A model generated the notes under the pieces. It did not search any database. It worked only from the letters and a program-made list of their open reading frames with translations, and had not been told where the DNA came from. The position numbers were made by a program, and so were the translations under genes. Shown piece after piece: positions 22,507-32,653 of a stretch of DNA of 64,000 bases. Within the stretch, counting starts at the first letter, position 1. Each line of letters begins with the position of its first letter. The stretch comes from Hordeum vulgare subsp. vulgare. Taxonomy: Eukaryota; Streptophyta; Magnoliopsida; Poales; Poaceae. The stretch spans positions 168,994,689 to 169,058,688 of the forward strand of contig NC_058523.1 of assembly GCF_904849725.1 (NCBI RefSeq). Direction: 5' to 3'.

Positions 22507-25500
22507 TTAGGGCTCAGGGGTTAAGACAGATTCACTGTCGCTGTCTACTTCAATGTTCTGGGGTGAAGTAGAGCGGTTCTTGAAACGTTTCTTGGACATA
22601 CGTGTTTCTTGGAAGAATTCTCCTTCATATGTGTCTGGGTTAATGTGAGGTTCGTAATCCTCTTCACTGAGGGTAGGTGGTCTAAAATGTGGTGGCACTT
22701 CATAAACGACATCCCAACCTTTGAGATTTGGATGAGTTTGGCAGGCCCACGGTAGATAGAAAACTTGTGTCGCCTATTGAGCCGTAATATAGACATCGGG
22801 AACATCTAAGTGGGTGTTTTGGTTGATTTCGATGTTCATGAGTCCTTCTAGTCTCCCTCGGCTCAAACCAATAACATTTGAAGACTACGACGGTCGGTGG
22901 GTTTTCACCATAGAATAGAAGTTCATAAATTGCTTCAACTCTTCCATAATACTCGGTGTAACCTTCGCCGATAGCAGAGACAGAACAATTTGTAGTCTTT
23001 AGGTCGGGCATAGATAGCTCTTTGCCAAAGGTACGAAAGTGATACCCGTTGATGTTGTATTTGTCAAATGAATGGCCTTATAGTCAAAACCATTAGCAAC
23101 TTGTCTCAACTCGGCATCCATAGACTCTGCATAAGCCTACAAGTTTAATACGAAAGAATGGATGCATTAGCCGCAAATTAGACCAAGAAATCAAATGGGC
23201 CCTTAATGGTAATTAATTACCCTTTGTTTGAACCAAGAGATGAAACCGACATAGTAGCCTCCGTGTTTTGCGAGAAGCTCATACTCTTTGACGGAATCCT
23301 TTTCGATGACCGCTCCATCCGAGAATTCGGCGACGTATCGATTATATCAAATATCCGGGAATAAGAGTAGTTCATAGCAATTAGAAGTTGCGGAACAATA
23401 AATTACCGAGAACTTACTCGATGTACGGCCGCACTTCTGTTAGGTTGGTGAAGATATACAAAGAAATGGTCCGCCATTCTTCGACATCCAACGATTTCCC
23501 TTTCGAAGCACCGGATGATGCGAGCTTACCTTTGAATAGGCTGAGGTTGGATCAAACTTTTTTTGGATCGCCATCATTGTACCGAGGCTTCGGGTTATGC
23601 AAATGATGATTTTTGGCTTCGTAGTGTGCTGCCACGAAGTTTGCCGCCTCCTTAGTAATGAATGCCTCGGCCATCGATGCTTCAATTCTACGTTTATTTT
23701 TACACTTAGCTCGAAGCGTCTTCTGCATCCTCTCAGTTGAGTAGTACCATCGGTTTTGAACGCCCCCCCCCCCCATTCTTGCCTCGGTCGGGAGATGCAA
23801 AATCAAATGTTGCATTGGATTAAAGAAACCCGGTGGAAAGATCTTTTCTAATTTGCAGATCAACTCCGGCGCCAACTCTTCCATTTCATCTAGCACGCCA
23901 GGCGATAGTTCTTTAGCACAAAGAGAACGGAAGAAATAGCTCAGCTCTGCCAGTACTAGCCATTCATCCTCAGGGATAAAGCCACGCAACATCACCCGCA
24001 TTACCCGCTCAATCCATATGTGCCAATCATGACTCTTGAGCCCAAATATTTTCAATTTCTCAAGACTCGCTCCCCTCTTTAGATTCGCAGCATACCCATC
24101 GGGGAACATCAACCGCATTTTCACCCACAATAGCATTTCCCTCATAGCTGGCCTTTCAAGATTGAACCATGCCTTTGGCTTTGCTATACTTTGCTTTCCT
24201 TTCCGTTGTCGCAAGTTTTGCAACGGTCTATCACATAGAGCCTCCAGGTCGATTCTAGCCTTAGGATTATCTTTTGACTTCCCCTCTATGCCGAACAATG
24301 TACCAAAAATGGCCTCCGCAATATTCTTTTCAGTGTGCATCACGTCAATGTTGTGTGGGCAAAGGAGGTCTTTGAAGTAAGGCAGATCCCATAAGCACGA
24401 CTTGTGAGTCCAGGAGTGTTCCGTATTATACCCTTTTAAGTATCCTGGACTCAAAGGATCAGGCTCGAGAGCGTTTAACTGATCAAGGGTCTGTTGGCAT
24501 GTCAACGCAGCTGGTGTAGTGTTTTTGACAACTCTACCTTTGATGAAATTCTTCTTGTCTTTTGTGAACTTATGGTCAGGATCCAAGAATTGTCTATGCA
24601 TGTAGAAGCAAGAATACTTGCGACGAGCCTGCAGCCAACGGAACTGAAGAGCTGCCTTGCATGTGGTGCACGGGAACCTTCCATGCACACACCAGCCCGC
24701 GAATAGCGCAAACGCCGGATAATCATGCCTCGAGTACATGTACCACACATGCATTTTGAAATTTGTTTTGGTAGCCGCGTCGTAGGTCTTGATCCCATTA
24801 TCCCAGGCTTCTTGCAACTCATCCTTAAGCGGCTGCATGTACACATTCATATTCTTCCCCGGATAGTTGGGCCCTGGAATTATCAACGTCAGGAAAATGT
24901 TCTTTCTTTTCATAATCTCTTCAGGTGGAAAATTTAGTGGAATGACAAATACAGGCCAACAACTGTATTCTGTTGTTGTCATACCATACACATTGAACCC
25001 ATCCGTGTTGATGGCAACTCTAGGTTGCCTTGGATCTTCCGAGTTATCCTTATGTAATGCATCGAAGTGCCTCCACGCAAAACCATCTGAAGTGTGTACG
25101 AGCATCTTGTTCCAATCCACATCTAGTTCGGTTCTTTTGTCCAATTTGTGCCATGTCATCTGTGTGGCCGTCTCTTCGACCATGAAAAGACGTTGAAGTC
25201 TTGGTACGATTGGCAGATACCGAAGAACACTAATGGGGATTTTGCTCTGATTCTTCTCACCCATGCCGTTGTCTACCACAATATACCTGGAAGAATTGCA
25301 AATGGGGCAATAGTTCAAGGCCGCATACTCAAGCCTAAATAAGGCACATCCATTCTCACAGGCATGTATCTTCTCATAGGGCATCCATCTTAAGTACACG
25401 GAGGATTTTCTCTGACAGGTACAGGTTTTCAGGCAATACATGGCCTTTGGGTAGAAAGCGTCCAAATATCGTCATCATCGCGTTGTAGCATTCTCTGCCT

Positions 25501-25976
25501 AGGTTGAATTGAGCCTTCAGAGCCATTACTTGCGCGATGGCATCGAGCTGACAAAGCTCAGTCTGCTCGTGGAGAGGACGTTTTGAAGACTCCAACATTT
25601 CATAGAAGGCCTTTGCAGATTCCTCCATCTCATCGTCCGAATCCCGAGCATCCTCAAAATCTTGCACCATGTCTTCAATCCCGGTACCATGCTCGTCGGT
25701 GCGACGACGAATCACCTCAGCTCTGTCACGTTGGTCAGACTCACCATGAAAATTCCACACCGTATAATTAGGCATAAAACCCCACATCTGCAGGTGTTTA
25801 CCCATTTCAAATTCTGTCAGCTTTTTCCAGTTGTCGCAGTTGGGACAGGGGCACCATGTTTTTTGCTGGCCATTTGCAAATGCGGCTCTCACAAACCCCC
25901 TGGTTTTTGTTAACCATTCATGGTTCATGTCTTTCTGACTAGGGTGACCAGTGTACATCCAAGAACGATCACTCAT
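22507..25976 (-). pseudogene. TNP2-type transposase gene of CACTA, three disabling lesions
   Basis: ATG at 25976 opens a Transposase-associated domain (SDRSWMYTGHP, CPCPNC zinc-binding-like pair). Then come the TNP2 core (CALFRLEY, CPICNSSRY, AINTDGFNVYG, YPAFALFAGWCVHGRFPC, CPHNIDVMHTEKNIAE), the DUF4218 region (FFRSLCAKELSPGVLDE, QNRWYYSTERM) and, after introns, a DUF4216-like part (KCYWFEPR). It ends at the TAA-TAG region near 22507. TNP2 is the catalytic CACTA transposase that cuts at the termini. Lesions: a four-base ATGG duplication at about 25382-25389 shifts frame between residues ~197 and 200; an in-frame TGA at about 23552-23554, readable as CGA to TGA; and a one-base loss near 23076 in the DUF4216 part. 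The two long frames (25976-25374 and 25465-23552) are therefore one gene. A 12-C run at 23763-23774 keeps frame. Confidence 0.88.
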
Positions 25977-26111
25977 GTTGCCTAGCTACCTATGGGGCAC
26001 AAGAAATAAATATATAATTCATCATCTATATTCATACGCTAATCAAGTTTGTCAGTTTTATTACATCCATGCAACCTACACGCTAATAGGTAAAGATAGG
26101 TCCTAATCCCA
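25977..26111 (-). other. Leader of the TNP2 gene
   Basis: 135 bases between the start codon and a large inverted repeat. No feature beyond A/T-rich leader-like sequence. Confidence 0.35.
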
Positions 26112-26328
26112 CCCGAGTATGTGTAGATTGGGTTTGTTTTCCCATGCTCTGCTCCAGATGCGACGCAGAATTTCGGCAGCACCTCCACGTTGTTCTCCTA
26201 ATACACGTCTCGGCAATAAGCAGAGAGGATGTGTACCCGGAGAACAACAGGGGAGGCACTGACGAAATTCCGCATCGGATCCGGAGCACAACATACAGGA
26301 AAACAAACCCAATCTACACATACTCGGG
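26112..26328. repeat. 217-bp inverted repeat upstream of TNP2
   Basis: Outer arms 26112-26142 and 26298-26328 are perfect complements over 31 bases. Inward, the arms continue to pair imperfectly (for example 'gaatttcg' 26168 with 'cgaaattc' 26263, and 'gttgttctcc' with 'ggagaacaac'), leaving a short loop near 26206-26232. It sits 136-352 bases upstream of the TNP2 start. Confidence 0.8.
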
Positions 26329-26352
26329 CTGTCCATGGATAATGTTGGACAA

Positions 26353-26416
26353 TTCGAAAGGATGGCGGTTATAAATATGCAAAGAAATGCATATTTATAG
26401 ATGTCGCCCTTTCGAA
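26353..26416. repeat. 64-bp hairpin next to the inverted repeat
   Basis: TTCGAAAG at 26353 pairs with CTTTCGAA ending 26416, and ATAAATATGCA pairs with TGCATATTTAT around the loop. It contains a TATAAATA on the plus strand and TATAAATA on the minus strand ('ctataaatatgc'), so it may also hold the TNP2 TATA box. Confidence 0.7.
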
Positions 26417-26739
26417 CGGGAGACGCATACTGGTCACGCATACTCATGATTGAAGAAACCTATAGCTAGCAAGTTTCATCGGCACGAAGACCGGGACAGA
26501 GCAAATTAAGGGGGTAGGAGGAGAAGTCATTTGTGCTCACCAACAAACGCATGGACGGAGCTCGTCCAACGCACGTGGAGGTCGTCGAACAACTGCACAC
26601 TGAAATTTACACGATCAACACAAATATGATGTTTTTATAATTAACATAATCGGAAAATATGTGACCTAACTCATAATTTACAAAACTATGACCCCGTGGG
26701 CCTCTAGAAGGCCGAAGAGCACCTTCTCGTTCAATAGAA
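26417..26739. other. Unique-looking non-coding sequence in the 5' part of CACTA
   Basis: About 320 bases without a supported gene or repeat. Confidence 0.35.
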
Positions 26740-27400
26740 GGCAGAAGAGGTGTCGGGGGTCGGGGCTTAGTGGCGTCGGGAGTTAGTGCCGTCGAGGGTC
26801 GGTGGTGTCAGGTGTCGGTGGTCGGGAGTCGGGTTAAATGCGTCGATGGTCGGGCGTCAGTGTCGTCGGGGGTCGAGGGTCACTAGCGTCGGGGGTTGGG
26901 CTCTTTTCGATCAACAAGAGGCCAAAGAGGTGTCGGGGGTCCGGGGTCGGGGTTAGGGGGTCGGGGTCGAGGGTCAGTAGTGTCGGGGGTTGGGGGTCGG
27001 GGGTCAGTGGTGTCGGGCGTTGGGGGTCGGGGGTCGGGGTCAGTGGTGTCGGGCGTCGGGGGTCGGGGGTCGGGGGTCAGTGGTGTCGGGCGTCGAGAGT
27101 TGGGGGTCGGGGGTCAGTGGTGTCGGGCGTCGGGGGTCGGGGGTCGGGAGTCGGGTGTCAGTGGCGTCGTGGGTCGGCGGTCGAGGGTCGGGGGTTGGTG
27201 GCATCGGGCGTCGATGGTTGGTGGCGTCAGGCGTCGGGTGTAGGGAGTCGAGTGTCGGGGGTCAGTGGTGTCGGGTGTCGGGGGTCGGGAGTCGGGTATC
27301 AGTGGCGTCGGGGGTCGGGGGTCGAGGGTCGGGGGTTGGTGGCGTCAGGCCTCGGGGGTTGGTGGCGTCCGGCATCGGGGGTCGGGGTCGGGGTCCTTTT
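26740..27400. repeat. G-rich minisatellite built on GTCGGGGGTC words
   Basis: Dozens of variants of GGTCGGGGGTCAGTGGTGTCGGG in one orientation. The plus strand is extremely G-rich with frequent GGGG/GGGGG runs separated by 2-6 bases. Long Gly/Val/Ser-rich frames come from the repeats. Confidence 0.85.
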
Positions 27401-27572
27401 CTTTCTTCTTCTCCTCTCTCCTCTTTTTCTTCTTCTTCTTCTTCTTTCTCCTCCTCCTCTTCTTCTTCTTCTTCTTCTTCTTCTCTCTCCTCCTCCTCTT
27501 CTTCTTCTTCTTCTTCTTCTTCTTCTTCTTCTTCTTCTTCTTTCTCCTCCTCCTCCTCCTCCTCTTCTAACA
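27401..27572. repeat. (TTC/TCC)n microsatellite
   Basis: A pyrimidine-only plus strand of about 150 bases, mostly TTC units with TCC interruptions. Confidence 0.9.
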
Positions 27573-27574
27573 GT

Positions 27575-27715
27575 AACCTAATGAACACTAAACTAATAGT
27601 AACCTAATTAACCTAAACTAACAATACCCTAATTAACATTAAATTAATAGTAACCTAATTAACCTAAACTAACATTAACCTAATTAACACTGAGAGTAAC
27701 CTAAACTAACAGATG
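27575..27715. repeat. Short tandem repeat of 'taacctaattaacctaaac' units
   Basis: About four copies of a ~33-base A/T-rich unit between the microsatellite and the next minisatellite. Confidence 0.65.
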
Positions 27716-27756
27716 CACTGAAATGAAAAAGAAAATAAATGAACTCACCAGGGAAG

Positions 27757-27985
27757 GTGTGGTGGTGGGGGAGGAGGGCCGTGGGGAGGGGGTCGCCGCG
27801 GGGAGGGGTCGCCGTGGGGAGGGGTGTGGCCGCGGGGAGAGGGGTCGCCGCGGGGAGGGGGTCGCCGCGGGGAGGGGTCGCCGCGGGGAGGGGTGTGGCC
27901 GCGGGGAGGGGGTGGCCGCGGGGAGGGGGTTGCCGCGGGGAGGGAGGCGACGCGGGGAGGGGGTCGCCGGCGGGAGCGGGGCGGG
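27757..27985. repeat. GC-rich minisatellite of CCGCGGGGAGGGG units
   Basis: Imperfect repeats of 'gtcgccgcggggagggg' in one orientation. Open frames on both strands are compositional. Confidence 0.85.
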
Positions 27986-28080
27986 GCGGCGGCGGGGGTG
28001 AGTGACACTGAGCGCGAGGGGGAGAGAGAGACAGTGTGGGGGAGAGAGAGAAAGTGAGCGCGAGGGGGAGAAGACGGCCG

Positions 28081-28385
28081 TTACATGGTCGACCCCTTTG
28101 CCGTCCGCCCCCCGGTGGCAAAGGGCCCCATGACAGACGGCAAAGGCCGACACATGGCAAAGTTAGCCTTCCGTCGGACACGGCAGGCATGGGACCCACC
28201 CGTGCTCTTTGTCGTCTGCCCTTGCTCCCTTTGTCGTCCGCTGGCAGACGACAAAGGGCCGACACATGGCAAATAGTATTTTTGCCATCAGTCAGCCCTT
28301 TGCCGTCCGCCTTGTGTCAACTGACGGCAAAGAGGTTCTTTGCCACCAGCCAGCAGACGGCAAAGACATGGCTGATGGCAAAGAA
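28081..28385. repeat. Right subterminal region of CACTA with TTTGCCGTC repeats
   Basis: Direct and inverted TTTGCCGTC/GACGGCAAA words, matching the left subterminal region. Candidate transposase-binding sites by analogy with En/Spm. Confidence 0.75.
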
Positions 28386-28401
28386 CTGGATTCTAGTAGT
28401 G
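28386..28401 (-). repeat. Right terminal inverted repeat of CACTA
   Basis: The plus strand reads CTGGATTCTAGTAGTG, followed by the duplicated cag. Confidence 0.85.
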
Positions 28402-29791
28402 CAGGGGGCTTTTGGGCCAAGCCAGGTGGGCTCCAGGGAGCCCACAAGCCCCCACTCCGCCACCAGGGGGGAGGCGGCGGTGGGCAGGCTTGTGGCCTCC
28501 CTGGCCACCCCCTGACCTAGGTCTTTGGCCTATAAATTCCCAAATATTCTGCAAAAAATCAGGGGAACCTCGAAAATACTTTTCCGCCGCCGCAAGCTTC
28601 CGTTTCCGCGATATCTCATCTGGGGACCCTTCCCGGCGCCCTGCCGGAGGGGACTTTGGAGTTGGATGGCTTCTTCATCATCATCATCGCCCCTCCAATG
28701 ACTCGTGAGTAGTTCACTTCATACCTACGGGTCTGTAGTTAGTAGCTAGATGGCTTCTTCTCTCTCTTGGATCTTCAATACAAAGTTCTCCATGATCTTC
28801 ATGGAGATATATCCGATGTAATATTTTTTGGCGGTGTGTTTGTCGAGATCCAATGAATTGTGGATTTTTGATCAAATTATCTATGATATATATTTGAGTC
28901 TTTGCTGATTTCTTATATGCATGATTTGATATCCTTGTAAGTCTCTCCGAGTCTTGGGTTTTGTTTGGCCAACTAGATCTATGATTCTTGCAATGGGAGA
29001 AGTGCTTGGTTTTGGGTTCTGCCATGTGGTGACCTTTCCGAGTGACAGTAGGGGCAGCAAGGCACACATCAAGTAGTTGCCATCAAGGGTAAAAAGATGG
29101 GGTTTTTATCATTGGTTTGATATTATCCCTGTACATCATGTCATCTTGCTTAAGGCGTTACTCTTCTCTTATGGACTTAATACACTAGATGCATGCTGGA
29201 TAGCGGTCGATGTGTGGAGTAATAGTAGTAGATGCAGAAAGTATCTGTCTACTTGTTTCGGACGTGATGCCTATAGATATAATCATTGCATAGATATCGT
29301 CACGACTTTGTGCGGTTCTATCAATTGCTCGACAGTAATTTGTTCACCCATCGTCTACTTGCTTTCATGAGAGAAGCCACTAGTAAACACTACGGCCCCC
29401 GGGTCTATTCACATCCATCATTTACACCTCCGCTTTTAGTTTGCTTTGTTACTTTGTTGCTTTCAGTTCTCACTTGGCAAACAATCTATAAGGGATTGAC
29501 AACCCCTTCATAGCGTTGGGTGCAAGCTTTTGTATTTGTGCAGGATCTTGAGATACTCCTCCGCCGGATTGATACCTTGGTTCTCAAATTGAGGGAAATA
29601 CTTACCGTCACTGTGCTACTTCACCCTTTCCGCTTCGAGGGAACACCAACGCAAGGCTCCAAGGCCACGGGGGAAATCCTTTGCATACTTGCCTGGGAAG
29701 TCCCTTAAGGCGTAGCCGCAGCTGAAGGATTCCTGGTGCCGTCGACACAACTATTTGTTGCGTCGTTGCAAGGGATACACAGCCAACATCA
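28402..29791 (+). repeat. 3' LTR of element C, part 2
   Basis: Matches 10093-11479 closely, including TATAAAT (28531-28537) and the U5 tail with a decayed primer-site copy. ORFs shared with the 5' LTR are LTR sequence, not genes. Confidence 0.85.
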
Positions 29792-30840
29792 GTGTGATAT
29801 GATAGGTTTGCAAGATAATAAAGAACACGTAAATAAAAACTAGGGGCTGCTAAGATAAAGAAACAACTAAGTTAGTCTTAGTAGAAAGCTTTTTGTCACA
29901 AGAAGGTTATTTGTCCCTAGGCAATCGATAACTAGACCGGTAACCGTTATTGCAATTTTAAATGAGGGAGAGGCATAAGCTAACGTACTTTCTCTACTTG
30001 GATCATATGAACTTATGATTGTAATTCTAGCAAGCATCCACAACTACTAAAGATCATTAAGGTAAAACCCAACCATAGCATTATAAGGTATCAAGTCCTC
30101 TTTACTCCCATACGTAAACAACCTACTTACTCGGGTCTTTGTTTCTATCACTCACGCCACCCACCATAAGCGAATCATAAACATATTGGGAACAATACGG
30201 CAGGGATCTCTCACGCTTGCGCAACACTGAGAGCACCATAGGATAGCACCAATAATAAAACATGCAATTCAAACCAATCATGATCATCAATCAACCCATA
30301 GGACAAAACGGATCTACTCAAACATCATAAGATAGCCATACATCATTGGGAATTAATATATAGCGTTGAGCACCATGTTTAAGTAGAGATTACAGTGGGT
30401 AGAAGGGGTGTTACGCTGCTGCATAGAGGGGGAGAGAGTTGGCGATGACGACGGCGAAGTTGTTGGTGTAGATCGCCGTCATGATGATGGCCCCGACGGA
30501 ATTCCGGTGCTACCGCGAGAGAGGGGGAGAGAGCCCCCTCCTTCTTCTTCTTCCTAGTCCTTCCCCCTATATGGGAGAAGGGTTTCCCCTCTGGTCCATG
30601 ACCTCCATGGCGGCGGAGGGGCAGGAGCCCTCCGAGATTGGATCTCTCTCTGTGTTTCTCCTTCTTTCTGCATTCCAGATTGTGGCGTTTCACCATTTCT
30701 TATATTCCTAGAGATCCATAACTTCGATTGGGCTGAAATTTTAACACGATTTTTATCCAGAAATTAGCTTTCTTGCACCGAAATAAGGGCACCAACCGCC
30801 TTAGGGGTTAGCCACAAGACAATAGGGCGCGACCTACCCC
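29792..30840 (-). repeat. Right LTR of element B, part 2
   Basis: Begins with the duplicated gtgtg and continues the B LTR (matches 3879-4920). Interrupted by element D at 30841. Confidence 0.8.
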
Positions 30841-32394
30841 TGATACCTCTCCAACGTATCTATAATTTTTGATGGTTTCATGCTATTATATTGTCAAACT
30901 TGGGATGTTTTGCATGCCTTTTATTTATTTTCTGGGACTAACTTATTAACTCAGTGCCAAGTGCCAGTTCCTGCTTTTTCCATGTTTTGACCCCCTTTCA
31001 GAGGAGATTTTTGAGACGGGGTCGAAACAGAAGAATATCCCCGAAAAGATTTTTTCTGGAACGGAAGAAGATCGGAGAGCTTGGGGGCCAAGCCAGAAGA
31101 GCCCCAGGGGCCCCACAAGCCCCCACCCCACGGCCAAGGGGGTCGCGCCATGCAGGCTTGTGGGCCCCCTGGAGATCCCCTGACCAAGATCTTGCGAATA
31201 TAAATTCCCAAATATTCCCAAAAAATTAGGGGAGCATCGTAATCACTTTTCCGCCGGCACAAGCTTCTGTCTCCGCAAGATCCCATCTGGGGCACGTCCT
31301 GCTGCCGTGCCGGAGGGGGGATTCGGACACGGAAGGCTTCTCTAATAACATGATGACCTCTCGGATGATGCGTGAGTAGTTCACCATAGACCTACGGGTC
31401 CATAGCTAGTAACTAGATGGCTTCTTCTCTCTCTTGGATCTTCAATACAAAGTTCTCCATGATCGTCCTGGAGAACTATCCGATGTAATCTTCTTTCTCA
31501 GTGTGTTTGTCGAGATCCGATGAATTGTGGATTTATGATTAGATTGTCTATGAATCTTATTTGAGTTTCTTCTGATCTATCTTATGCATGATTTCATATC
31601 CTTGTAATTCTCTTCGAGTTGTGGGTTTTGTTTGGCCAACTAGATATATGATTCTTGCAATGGGAGAAGTGCTTGGTTTTGGTTCATACCGTGCGGTGAC
31701 CTCACCCAGTGACAGAAGGGGTAGCGAGGCACGCATCGTGTTGCTGCCATCAAGGGTAAAAAGATGGGGTTTTCATCATTGGTTTGAGATTATCCCTCTA
31801 AATCATGTCATCTTGCTTAAAGCGTTACTCTGTTCATCATGAACTCAATACACTAGATGCATGCTAGATAGCGGTCGATGTGTGGAGTAATAGTAGTAGA
31901 TGCAGAAAGTATCGGTCTACTTGTCTCGGACGTGATGCCTATATGCTAGATCATTGCCTTAGATATCATCATGAATTTGCGCGGTTCTATCAATTTCTCA
32001 ACAGTAATTTGTTCACCCACCGTGATATTTGCTATTTTTAGAGAAGCCTCTAGTGAACACTATGGCCCCCAGGGTCTACTCCACACCATATTTTCAGCCT
32101 TACACTTTTTACTTCGTTGCACTTTCCGCCTTCAGATCTCACTTTTCCAAACAATCTTGAAGGGATTGACAACCCCTTTGAAGCGTTGGGTGCAAGTTGT
32201 TTGTTTTTGCGCAGGTACTTTGGACTTGACGAGGCCCTCTTTTTGGTTTTATACCTTGGTTCTCAAACTGAGGGAAATACTTACTGCTCCTTTGCTGCAT
32301 CACCCTTTCCTATTCAAGGGAAAAACCGACACAAACCAGAGAAGTAACAAGAAGAATTCCTACGCACCAGGGAAGGACTTTTGTTGCCGTAGCA
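30841..32394 (+). repeat. 5' LTR of element D
   Basis: 1554 bp, from TGATACCTC to GTAGCA, with TATAAAT at 31199-31205. Confidence 0.85.
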
Positions 32395-32404
32395 GAAGAA
32401 TTTC

Positions 32405-32421
32405 TGGCACCATTGCCGGGG
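32405..32421 (+). other. Primer-binding site of element D (tRNA-Asp)
   Basis: TGGCACCATTGCCGGGG, ten bases inside the 5' LTR, 15 of 17 positions complementary to plant tRNA-Asp. Confidence 0.7.
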
Positions 32422-32653
32422 AGGATCAAGTCAAGAAGTCATCCAAGTAAGTGTTGCAAACTCATCTCTTGCATTTACTTTCATTGCCAGTTGCCTCTCG
32501 TTTTCCTCTCCCCCACTTCACAATTTGCCTTTTTCGTTTGCCTTTTTCGTTTCCCTTTTTTCGTTCGCCCTTTTCTTTCGTTTGCCTTTCCTTTGCTTGT
32601 TTTCTATGTGCCTTCAATATGCTTGCATCTTCGCTTGCTGAAAATCTAGTGAT

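Larger units (their letters stand above)
15216..28401 (-). mobile_element. CACTA (En/Spm-type) DNA transposon, 13.2 kb
   Basis: The left end reads CACTAGTGAAATTCAG, and the right end read inward on the minus strand is CACTACTAGAATCCAG, a clear terminal inverted pair. The three-base target duplication cag (15213-15215 and 28402-28404) is typical of CACTA elements. Excising the element restores the LTR of C ('gaagaccagggggctttt'). Subterminal regions hold many TTTGCCGTC/GACGGCAAA words in both orientations. Inside are two minus-strand multi-exon genes (TNP2 and TnpA-like), a 3.4 kb satellite-like array and G-rich minisatellites. Both genes carry disabling mutations, so this copy is probably not autonomous now. 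Confidence 0.92.
9861..29791 (+). mobile_element. Element C: non-autonomous gypsy-type LTR retrotransposon carrying a CACTA insertion
   Basis: Bounded by TGATACGTC (9861) and AACATCA (29791), with a perfect five-base duplication gtgtg at 9856-9860 and 29792-29796. The LTRs are very similar to each other. The internal domain is 3.5 kb (11480-14982) and encodes only a gag-like ORF; the rest is non-coding with conserved blocks, and pol is absent. The 3' LTR is split by CACTA at 15216. The clean duplication and similar LTRs make it one of the younger insertions. Confidence 0.85.

Noticed and set aside
26838..27607. Overlapping 100-247 codon frames rich in Gly, Val, Ser and Arg
   Set aside because: They are produced in several frames at once by the GTCGGGGGTC minisatellite; no domain or leader.
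27684..28265. 193-codon Pro/Ala/Arg-rich minus-strand ORF
   Set aside because: Generated by the CCGCGGGGAGGGG minisatellite and the subterminal repeats.
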